Assembly: GCF_003171515.1 (NCBI RefSeq)
Contig: NC_089394.1
Location: 2,976,001 to 3,040,000, forward strand
DNA: 64,000 bases
Direction: 5' to 3'
Origin: Pyrenophora tritici-repentis
Lineage: Eukaryota > Ascomycota > Dothideomycetes > Pleosporales > Pleosporaceae
The position numbers were made by a program, and so were the translations under genes. Below, piece by piece: positions 55,000 to 64,000 of this stretch. The notes under the pieces were generated by a model. It was not told the origin of the DNA, ran no database searches, and saw only the letters and a list, made by a program, of their open reading frames with translations. Position 1 is the first letter of the stretch, and each line of letters starts with the position of its first letter.

Positions 55000-57399
55000 A
55001 TGTCTGAAGGAAACGTGAAGCCCCCGGTTGTGGCCGAAGCGCACGAAGTCGACACATTCCACGTTCCCAAGGCGTTTTACGAGTGAGTTTTGTAGTTTGT
55101 TTGGTCCTTGCATCATGTACCAAGACAATGACAGCTTTGGCGTCATTCAGAGCCCGTGGGCGGGGTGACCCCGCGGTGCCGAGCTACGGCCGATTTGCAG
55201 GCCGCCGCATCGAGTTTGTATAGCAGCTGACGATGTCGTAGGAAGCACCCGCATTCAAGGCCTCACCTCGAAAACCTCGAAGAGTACCAGAAGCTGTACA
55301 AAGAGTCCATTACCGATCCAAAGACTTTCTGGGGCAGATTAGCGCGCGAACTGCTCACGTGGGAACGCGACTTCCAGACCGTACACTCGGGTAGCTTTGA
55401 GCATGGCGATAATGCGTGGTTCTTGGAAGGCAGACTGAATGCCAGCTACAACTGTGTTGATCGTCATGCCTTCAAGGACCCTAACAAGCCGGCCATCATT
55501 TACGAGGCCGACGACGAGGGCGATGGCCGCATCATCACATACGGAGAGCTACTCCGCCAGGTCTCCAAGCTAGCCTACACACTCAAAGAAATGGGCGTAA
55601 GAAAGGGTGACACAGTCGCTCTTTACTTGCCCATGATTCCAGAGGCCGTCATCTCCTTTTTGGCATGCACGCGCATCGGTGCTGTCCACTCAGTCGTCTT
55701 CGCCGGCTTTTCGTCTGATTCACTACGCGACCGCATCAACGACGCCGAGTGCAAGGTTGTCATCACCACCGACGAGGGCAAGCGCGGAGGCAAGACCATC
55801 AGCACCAAGAAGATTGTTGATGATGCTCTGAAACAATGTCCCGGCATCAGCCACTGCTTGGTTTACAAGCGCACTGGCGCCGAAGTCCCCTGGACCAAGG
55901 GACGTGACTGGTGGTGGCACGAGGAGGTCGAGAAGTACCCCAACTACATTGCACCAGAGCCTATGAACTCAGAAGACCCTCTTTTCTTGCTCTACACATC
56001 GGGTTCGACTGGTAAGCCCAAGGGTGTCATGCACACAACAGGTGGTTACCTCCTTGGAGCAGCAGCAACTGGAAAGTACGTCTTCGATATCCACGACAAT
56101 GATGTCTTTTTCTGCGGTGGTGATGTAGGTTGGATCACAGGACACACATACGTTGTATACGCTCCTTTGCTGCTTGGTGTTGCTACCGTTGTGTTTGAAG
56201 GTACCCCTGCTTACCCCAACTTCTCGCGCTACTGGGATATCGTGGACAAGTACAATGTCAGCCAGTTCTACGTAGCGCCCACTGCACTGCGGCTACTCAA
56301 GCGTGCAGGCAATGAGCACGTCAAACACAAGATGAAGAACCTAAGAATACTCGGATCCGTTGGCGAGCCGATTGCTGCAGAAGTGTGGAAGTGGTATTTC
56401 GAGACTGTCGGCAAGGAGGAGGCACATGTTGTTGATGTGGGTCATAACCTCGTATGCTCGTATAACATAGCTGACGCGTAGTAGACGTACTGGCAAACTG
56501 AGACGGGCTCGCACGTGATTACACCCCTGGGTGGTATCACCCCTACCAAGCCTGGGTCCGCATCTCTTCCCTTTTTCGGTATTGAGCCGGCGATTATCGA
56601 CCCCGTCTCCGGCGAGGAGATTCACGGTAACGATGTTGAGGGTGTATTGGCGTTCAAGCAACCTTGGCCAAGCATGGCACGCACAGTCTGGGGAGCACAC
56701 AAGCGATACATGGAGACATATCTGACGGTATACAAGGGGTACTACGTGAGTGAGCAAATTCCATGTACCCCTACATGTGCTAACCTCTGCAGTTCACTGG
56801 AGACGGTGCCGCACGTGACCACGAGGGCTATTACTGGATTCGAGGACGCGTCGATGACGTTGTCAACGTTTCTGGGCACAGGCTGTCGACTGCTGAGATT
56901 GAGGCGGCACTTATTGAACACCGTATGTCGATGCTTTATAAGCAGATATGCACGATACTAACGATTGCGCAGACCAGGTGGCTGAGGCGGCAGTAGTGGG
57001 AATCCATGACGAACTGACAGGCCAAGCGGTCAACGCCTTTGTGGCGCTCAAGGACGGCACAGAGTCAAGTGACCAAGTGAAGAAGGACTTGGTAATGCAA
57101 GTGCGCAAGTCGATTGGTCCGTTTGCCGCACCAAAGGCAATTTTTGTAGTGCCAGATCTGCCCAAGACGCGATCCGGCAAGATTATGCGACGTATAATGC
57201 GCAAGATTCTAGCTGGAGAGGAGGACCAACTGGGCGACATCACAACGGTACGTAACTTTGACTCCTTGTCCTCATGGTGGTGCAGCCCGATGACGCGTAC
57301 CCGGACGGAGCATAGTTTGCTGACGCTTTCGGACAGCTTTCGGATCCGTCGGTAGTCGACAAGATCATCGACATAGTGCACCAGTCGAAGAAAAAATAG
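55000..57399 (+). CDS. facA: acetyl-CoA synthetase, 668 aa
   Basis: ATP-dependent acetate:CoA ligase (AMP-forming), cytosolic/nuclear, needed for growth on acetate; such enzymes also accept propionate. Exons are 55000-55082, 55242-56436, 56485-56745, 56793-56922, 56973-57247 and 57337-57399; introns of 159, 48, 47, 50 and 89 bp are GT-AG and the total is exactly 669 codons, the normal length. The start gives [20 protein letters not shown]. Motifs are [20 protein letters not shown] (P-loop, about 279), [39 protein letters not shown]...[16 protein letters not shown] (hinge Asp), and the catalytic Lys in [15 protein letters not shown]. It ends HQSKKK without a peroxisomal signal. ORF calls that stop at 56481 read into intron 2. 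Confidence 0.96.
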
Positions 57400-58126
57400 A
57401 TGGCTCGACTTGGCGATAGTGGCGGGAGAAGTGTAAGTGGTTGAGAGAGGGCAACGTGCCAGTGTTTCTGTGGGGGTGCGGGCCGAGGTGAGAATAGCAC
57501 ACAAGTGCAGATGAAGCTTACTAGGCGGGAGGGATCTGTCAGTTTTCTTGGGTGACTTGGGTGACAAACGCCGAGAACATCGTGAGACGCAGGCAGTATG
57601 CGCGCTGAATCACGACAATGCCGAATGTTGCGGGCCGTCACATGTATCTTTTTAGTTTTGGTAATGCCAATCGGAAGGTCGATGTTCTTTGTTTGGTTCT
57701 GCTGGTTGACAGGTTGCGTCAATCACGTCAATCACTATGCCAACTGCCGGCGACCCGCTCGCACAACAGCCACAGCAGCCGTATACACAATACGAAAGGC
57801 AAAGCACAGGCCGTGTTCGGTGCAGGGCATGGCCAAAGTTTCATTCGTGTCGCGCCTAGTCCCTCTTCTTCCGCGAGCCGGTTGCCAAGCAGGTGGCTGA
57901 CAGGGGCTGTGCAGAGCGATTACGAGTCGACCTCGATGGCTGCTCTGCCATTCAACCATTGCTTTCTAGTATAGCCCTTTGCCTCTGCTAGCGTTTCTGA
58001 ATACCGTATAGACGAAGCTTTGCCCACCCATGTCTCTCGTTGAAATCTGTTAGTTTTCAGCCGTCCACCACAAACTTCTTCGCGAACGGGCCCGCATCTC
58101 CTGAACGAGAGCACCGCCACCCGATA
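57400..58126. other. intergenic, ADAM gene promoter
   Basis: 727 bp with no supported gene; ORFs 57598-57900 and 57618-57974 overlap in different frames and look like chance. Confidence 0.5.
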
Positions 58127-60623
58127 ATGCGTATCTTTGGCAGTCTAGGCACCGCCTTTACGCTGGGACTTGCAACAATAGCATCCGCTTCATCATACGC
58201 CCGCCCACCGCTGAGAAGTATCGCGCTCGCCAAAAATGCCGACATCCTCACACAAACACACCGCGTGACGGCTGTGTCGTCGTTTGATCTCGCCTTCGAC
58301 GTATCGGGGCAGCGCGTGCGCCTCAGCCTCGAACCCAACCACGACCTCTTTGTAGAGGGCGGCCAAATAACACACCTCAATGCAGACGGCAGCATAGCGC
58401 GCCAGGAGCCTATAGAGCGCCTGCAACACAAGGTCTACAAAGGCACAGCATGGCTGAAGAGAGGAAATCGCTGGGACAATGTGGGCTGGGCGCGAATAGG
58501 CATTCGCGAGGACGGTCTAGAACCGCTGTTTGAAGGCACCTATACTGTCAACCACAACCACCACCATATCAAGACAGCATCCGACTACAAGTCGACGCGC
58601 CAGGCAGAGGACCCGGATGTTGACCTGCGCGAGAAGGAGTACATGGTCGTCTTCCGCGACTCGGATATGGGCATATACGATGAACACTCGGAGCTCAGGA
58701 AGCGCGCTGACGACGTAGGATGTCCGTCCGATGAACTACTTTTCAATACGCAAGATGATCACCCAATCTACGCCAGCATGCGCGCTCGCGACGAGGCGTC
58801 GGCCATGTCGCCATCTTTTATTTCAGCAATGTTCAAGCGACAGAACGACCTCCAGCCCGGAGGTAACGGCGCTGGTGTTGAACTATCCTCTACCATTGGC
58901 AGCACTGCCGGATGCCCTGGTACTCGCAAGGTTGCGCTCGTTGGAGTTGCTGCCGACTGCACCTACGTGAAGTCTTTCGGTGGTGACAAGAACAAGACCC
59001 AGACGAACATCATGAGTGTCATGAACCAGGCCTCACAACTATTTGAGAGCACATTTAACATCTCCCTTGGTTTGGCTAACCTGCTTGTTACTGAGGCGGA
59101 CTGTCCAACACAGCAACAACAGGCAACGCCCTGGAATCAAGACTGCAGTGGCAGCATCACTATCCAGGATCGTTTGAACCAATTCTCAACTTGGAGAGGT
59201 CAGCAAAAGGATACCTACTCCCACTGGACCCTGCTATCTACCTGCAACACTGGATCGGCCGTTGGACTCGCATGGCTCGGACAGGCTTGCACCACGGGCT
59301 CACAGGCCAACAATGGTAACTCTGGTGAGACTGTTGCTGGCGCCAACGTTGTCATCAAAACTGCTACTGAGTGGCAAGTCGTTGCTCACGAAACAGGCCA
59401 CACCTACGGCGCCGTGCACGACTGTACCTCGGATTCGTGCGCAAACAAGGACCTTGTCAGCGCTCAGCAGTGCTGTCCCTTTAGCCAAGGCACCTGCGAT
59501 GCAAACGGTGGTTTCATCATGAACCCCTCAACATCGCCCGGAATTTCCCGCTTCTCCCCGTGCTCCATCGGTAACATCTGCTCGGCACTCGGACGGAACA
59601 GTGTCAAGTCTCAGTGTCTCACCAACAACCGAGACGTCACCCTTCTCACTGGCCAAACCTGTGGTAACGGTATTGTCGAGGGCGACGAGGAGTGCGACTG
59701 CGGTGGTACCACGGGCTGCAAAGGCAACAGGTGCTGCAACCCCTCGACGTGCAAGTTCATCAACAATGCCGTCTGCGATGACTCCAACGAAGACTGCTGC
59801 CGCAACTGCCAGTTTGCTTCTGCCAACACCGTATGCCGCAACTCGGTTGGTGATTGCGATCCCCAGGAAATGTGCACGGGCAACTCACCCTACTGCCCCG
59901 AAGACAAGACCAAGCCAGACGGCACCGACTGCGGCAACGGACTCACATGTGCCAGCGGCCAGTGCACGAGCAGAGACATGCAGTGCAAGACCATCATGGG
60001 CAGTTACACCCAAGGCAACGATACATATGCCTGCGACAACAGCAACTGCATGCTCAGCTGCGCAAGCCCAGAGTTCGGCGCGAGATGTTACGGTCTCCAG
60101 CAAAACTTCCTCGACGGAACGAGCTGTACCGGCGGGGGAAAGTGTGTCAACGTAAGTTCATGTCCAAACCCGGCTCCCATTTGAAATGACAAATAACTAA
60201 ACAAAATCGCAGGGCGTATGTCAAGGCGGTTCCGTCGGCAAGGAAATCACCTCCTGGATCGACAGCCACCTCCCCCTCGTCATCGGCCTCGCCGCCGGTG
60301 TCGGCGGCGCCTTACTCCTCTGTATCTTCTGCGGCTGTCTCCGGTCCTACCGCCGCCGCTCTAAACTGCGTAAATACGCTGCTGCCGTCCCGCCCCCAAT
60401 GCCGTATCGTAGCGGCGGTGGCAGTGGCCGCAGCAGAGGCGGTGGTGGTGCCCCGCCAATGGGCCAGTATAATAATCTGCCGTCGAGGGGTGATGGCGGG
60501 CCGGTTGCTGGGCAGTGGACGCCACAGCCACAGCCGCATCAGTGGGCGCCTGATCCGCATGCGCCGAATGGGCATGTTCCTTTGCCTCCGCCGGTACATA
60601 GGAGTAGTTTGCGGTATGCGTAG
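58127..60623 (+). CDS. ADAM-type metalloprotease with disintegrin region and membrane anchor, 811 aa
   Basis: Secretory-pathway zinc endopeptidase of the fungal ADAM group (ADM-A/ADM-B type). Exons are 58127-60151 and 60213-60623; the 61-bp intron is GT-AG. The ATG at 58127 starts a signal peptide (MRIFGSLGTAFTLGLATIAS). A prodomain of about 220 residues ends near basic sites (RKRADD; AMFKRQND). The catalytic domain has HETGHTYGAVHD, the full HExxHxxGxxHD zinc site (about residues 421-432), and a downstream Met turn in GGFIMNPS. The disintegrin-like part starts at CGNGIVEGDEECDCG, followed by a Cys-rich region to CVN/GVCQGG. One membrane segment (LPLVIGLAAGVGGALLLCIF, about 694-714) precedes a Pro/Gly-rich cytosolic tail. 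Substrates are unknown. Confidence 0.95.
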
Positions 60624-61909
60624 GCTGGGACTGTTGGTGTTGTTGTTGTTGTAGCGTTTTTGCATCTTCTCGCTTAGTTGCGTTGCGTAATTATGAAACT
60701 TTACGGTCTTGAAATCTCTTTTTTTCCCTTTATACCTACCTACCTACTACCTCCGATAAAGGCTTTGGTTGTTGTTTTTTTTGTAGGCAAAATCTCCTTG
60801 TCATGTCATCTCATTTTTCACTTTTCGCTTTCTCGGTTTTAGCTTGGCATCGTTTATTGGCATTTGGTTGGTTTTTCTTTGCGGAGTGCGCTGTTTGCCC
60901 TGCATTCTTGGTTTCTTTTGTTGCGTGCGTGCGTGTGTTTTTTCTTTTGTTTTTGTTGTGGGGTTTCGTTGCATCGCGCTGGGATATGGGATGGGTTGGG
61001 GATAGGATGGGGGTATAGTGTGTGTAGGGTAGGCATTGGACTATAGACAGAGAGTTAGCGTGAGAAGGGGAATGAAGATTATATTCTGCTATATTGTCTT
61101 CGTTGTGAATGTTTGTGTTGTGTGTTATGTGGTAAGAGGGTTGTTTTATGACATGCGTTATACATACGTGGTTAGACCGTAGGTAAGCATATTACCCGCC
61201 TGTATAATACGTGCGTAGCAGTAAGCTTACTCATCATGTAGTTCTTTTGACGGCATGGAAGTGGTTGTCTGGCAGTAGGTGGTTATGTATGAGGGCAATT
61301 TCTGTCGTGATCTGAGAAGAAAAGCAAGTGTTTGGTGGATGGGGGGTTGTATTGGATGTGGTAGGGGATGATTCTAGGAAGTGGGGTTAATCGTCTGCAG
61401 GTAAGATGGTGACTAGGGTGAGGGTTCTGGAGAAGGCTATATTAGGGTCTAGAGAGTAGGTGCCAAGGCGAAGATGTAATGATTTCTGTGTTTGTGGGGG
61501 TTTGTTGCTTCAGGGTGGGTGTGATGTCAAGTTTGCGGGTAAGGGGGGTTACGGTATATAACACTTTCATGTCAAGAATGTTGCCAGATAGATGGGGAGT
61601 TGTGGTCGACGAGGGAAGACGTGAATTTCGTTCGAGTATCAGAGGGTAACGAGATAAGAGCTAGATACACGTCGTTTAATATTTGAATAGACGGAGGCTT
61701 GCTTCCCTTTGGATAGTGTACGCTACTCGCGCCACTGATGCAAAACTTGAAGATTATCGTATGATTCCAAAGACGCTAGCTTTGTCGGCGTAGCAGACAG
61801 TGCTACTAGAGCAGATGACGTAGGGCTGCGTCATGTTGAGATATCAACCATAATCATGCGTGAATCGCATTTACGGTGTAATCCCTCATCTCATCTGTGA
61901 AACCGCTTT
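60624..61909. other. gene-poor interval
   Basis: About 1.3 kb, T/G-rich, with the ADAM 3' UTR at the left. No supported gene or repeat. Confidence 0.5.
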
Positions 61910-62261
61910 CTAACCACTGATAAAGTAGCAATTGCAACGGTTGTTCTCTGCCCATGCCGAGTGGAATCTAGAAGCTATACCACACTACTCTGACGTTAGT
62001 ATGTCTTTACAACACTCGGATAGGCCATATTATACTGCTCTGAAGATAGATGGGATGTTTGTGCACACGGAGGCGTCGGCAGCACTACAGTCTCCACCTG
62101 GCTATCCCTCCATGTTAGCATAGCCATGTGATGTAGCAACCGGCAAATCTACTTACTCCACGTGGAGAGGGGCTGCACTTCGCTTGGGAGCTGGTCCAAG
62201 CAGACACAGAGCCTACAAAGGGCAATGCGACAACGAGTACGTTGAGGAGGTGGAATTGCAT
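61910..62261 (-). CDS. small secreted cysteine-rich protein A, 81 aa
   Basis: Candidate secreted effector-like protein; function unknown. Minus-strand exons are 62261-62157, 62101-62036 and 61984-61910; introns of 55 and 51 bp are GT-AG with CTAAC branch sites, and the three exons give 35 + 22 + 24 codons plus stop. The N-terminus (MQFHLLNVLVVALPFVGSVS) is a textbook signal peptide, cleaved after VSA. The mature part of about 60 residues has six cysteines. The layout GG-x-C-x7-C-x9-C-x6-HSAW-x5-C-x-C is shared exactly with protein B next door, as are both intron positions and the 22-codon middle exon. Exons are too short to show up as long ORFs. I recognise no named family. Confidence 0.75.
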
Positions 62262-62558
62262 CGTAAGGATATAATTGCTTTGGAGCAAGATAGAGAGAGA
62301 GAGTACGTAAGTGTCTTGTACAAAGGTAACGCGAGAGAGATAATTGTAGGTTGAGGGACTTTCCTTTTCTATATGGAACGGGCCGTAAGGAACAACTTAA
62401 TCACCGAATTAGGAGTACGAGACGCATGTTTCTCCTGTCTAAGTACATAACACGGGCGCGGCATACCAGGATATGATGACTTTGGTAAGCCGTGCTTCTT
62501 GGCATGTCTTGGATGTTGGGCATGCTGTGTGTATTCCGTCGCCTTTTGAATCCTCGTT
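62262..62558. other. spacer between the two secreted-protein genes
   Basis: 297 bp between the start of gene A and the end of gene B (same direction). It contains the promoter of gene A; no defined site seen. Confidence 0.5.
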
Positions 62559-62942
62559 CTAACACTCACGCCAGCAATCACAAGTATTGCCATTCCGCCA
62601 TGCCGAGTGGTGTTTACAATGGCCAGGACACTACTCCAATGTCAGTCACTCTTACAATAAACGGCGCCTTAGTGATTCAGCTGAACTTACAGTCTTCTCG
62701 ATATCTTCATCAAAAAAGCATTTGTAGGCGGCAGAAAAACCGCAGTTTCCTCCCAGCTGGTCATATGTGTTAGCATAGCGTCTGGTGTAATAGTCAGAAG
62801 ATCTACGTACACCCCACTCTGCTGGAGCAGCTCTGCATATCGCCTGGGGGTTAACAGGGAGGTTGGGATCTACCTCCTGGGCAGACACAGAGCCTACAAA
62901 GGGCAATGCGACAAGAAGTATGTTGACAAAGTAGTATTGCAT
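62559..62942 (-). CDS. small secreted cysteine-rich protein B, 89 aa
   Basis: Tandem paralogue of protein A. Minus-strand exons are 62942-62811, 62756-62691 and 62630-62559; introns of 54 bp (branch GCTAAC) and 60 bp (branch CTGAC) are GT-AG, giving 44 + 22 + 23 codons plus stop. The signal peptide MQYYFVNILLVALPFVGSVS is followed by a mature chain of about 68 residues with eight cysteines, one of them the last residue. The spacing GG-x-C-x7-C-x9-C-x6-HSAW-x5-C-x-C matches protein A; two extra cysteines (in the x6 segment and at the C-terminus) could make one more disulfide. The 54-bp first intron is a multiple of three and lacks a stop, so an unspliced ORF hides it; splicing is inferred from alignment with A. 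Confidence 0.78.
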
Positions 62943-64000
62943 CGTGACGATACGTAGAGATAAAGGGATTGTCGGTGGTGTGTGTGTAACCGAGGGTTGA
63001 GGAAATTTCCGTGTTGAGAAAAAGAGGAAGGAAGTACTTGTTTAAATTGGCGAATGGTAAGATGAACACAGAACGCTTTCCCCTCAAAAGTAAGCGCTGA
63101 CAGATGAGAATAGGCGTCGGATATCCAGGGAGGTAACAAGTCAATGCGCGGTGTACTAAAATATTACTCCCTATGGACCGTGCCTTTTGCCGTGTGTTGG
63201 ACACTGTGCTTGCTTTGCTGGAGTCGACAAGTGAGGCACGTCAAAACTTGGTGTTTTCTGATTGAATGTGAATTAGAGGATGATACTACGCACCAATCTT
63301 GAAATGAGTGGACTAACTTCTTGGGTTGCCCTCCTTGGATCGGGTCCATATCATGAATAAGCCTCGGCCATGCTCTGAATTCGGCTTACTTGCCTCTGAG
63401 ATATGGCAGATCAGCAGAACAACAAATAGTACAAGTTCCGGTTTGAGCCGGATACATGACTGGTAAGGGCAAATACCATCTGAAAAAAGACCTAGCATGA
63501 CCTGTAAGTAGACTGAGAGCCTTGTATGGGTTTTACGGTTTTCCAGGAGGAGGTTTCTATGTCTCAAAAGTTGACTCTGTAAGAGGAATCTAGCATAACT
63601 TGTAAGTTAGGTGCTAGTCGGAGGGCTATCTCGAAGGCGGTGTAAATCAGCCAAGAGGATGTCCAAGGCGACCATGGAGCTGCCAAGATAGAGGGCTGGT
63701 TTAAACAAATACTCCCGCAATTTTTGTCAAGACTATTCTGATCAAAACTGAAGAACCATCGATTACTTGATCTTCACTTACTTGTCCTGATCATGCCCCT
63801 TCGGAGTTGGGTTGAATAAAACTCGATTTTTGGTCTCTTTGACAGAATATGAACTTCAATATAGCGGCAGAAAGCAGTCAAGACTAAAGAGAGAAGGTAT
63901 GGAAGACTTTGGATATATCTGTCACGATTGAATCGCGCTTTAGTGGTATGTTTGGCAGTGATGTGTTGGTTGGCGAGTTCGGGCTTCTGTTATCACTTGT
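62943..64000. other. gene-poor right end of window
   Basis: No supported gene. Minus ORFs at 62851-63204 and 63313-63567 lack recognisable features. The first part holds the promoter of protein B. Confidence 0.5.

Noticed and set aside
55423..56481. Truncated acetyl-CoA synthetase ending at 56481
   Set aside because: The stop lies in a normal 48-bp intron (56437-56484); splicing restores TYWQTETG and the full-length enzyme.
1..64000. tRNA or rRNA genes
   Set aside because: No segment with an A/B-box and cloverleaf, or rRNA-like conserved blocks, was recognised by eye; a covariance-model scan would be needed to exclude them.

Overview
The window looks like nuclear DNA of a filamentous ascomycete. 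Genes carry short introns (mostly 42-70 bp, GT-AG, CTAAC/CTGAC branch sites), and the gene content is fungal: Zn2Cys6 regulator, mitochondrial 2-methylcitrate cycle enzymes, Pex14-type peroxin, fungal ADAM protease, hAT transposons. A dothideomycete (Pleosporales-like) is my guess; this is inference from gene style, not a database match.

Layout. 1-7.9 kb: 3' end of a Dnf-type P4-ATPase, a hypothetical protein, a short-chain dehydrogenase and a six-exon hypothetical protein. 7.9-13.6 kb: gene-free, rich in simple repeats, with one palindromic 128-bp hAT-type MITE. 13.6-15.0 kb: Zn2Cys6 regulator (minus strand). 15.0-19.9 kb: gene-free, with a 16-bp tandem repeat. 19.9-25.5 kb: an eight-exon DUF2461-like gene with unusually long introns, divergent from TYW3, then a methyltransferase with a histidine-rich insert. 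25.8-37.4 kb: membrane-anchored GH3 beta-glucosidase with an apparent frameshift, the divergent pair mcsA/mclA (2-methylcitrate synthase / 2-methylisocitrate lyase), a Pex14/17-like peroxin and a DUF726 protein.

37.8-50.9 kb is the most dynamic part. A divergent gene pair (a DUF7580-like protein on the minus strand; a C2H2/PHD/SH3 protein on the plus strand; 225 bp between starts) has been hit by separate hAT-family insertions, each with a perfect 8-bp target duplication. hAT-1 (38476-41599) splits the DUF7580-like gene. A 162-bp MITE (45183-45344) breaks the C2H2/PHD/SH3 gene just before its PHD finger. An old, decayed hAT (46105-50895), itself carrying a younger intact hAT (47126-50451), sits 12 codons before that gene's original stop. 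Removing the insertions restores open frames of 608 and 904 codons.

51.7-60.6 kb: a small inverted-repeat element, a single-pass membrane protein, a probable multi-pass membrane protein divergent from acetyl-CoA synthetase (facA), and a membrane-anchored ADAM metalloprotease. 60.6-64 kb: an otherwise gene-poor tail holding a tandem pair of three-exon genes for small secreted cysteine-rich proteins with matching intron positions and cysteine spacing. They are effector-like and too fragmented to appear as ordinary ORFs.

Metabolic thread: facA-type enzymes can activate acetate and propionate, and mcsA/mclA dispose of propionyl-CoA. Calls come from reading translations and splice signals by eye; no searches were run.
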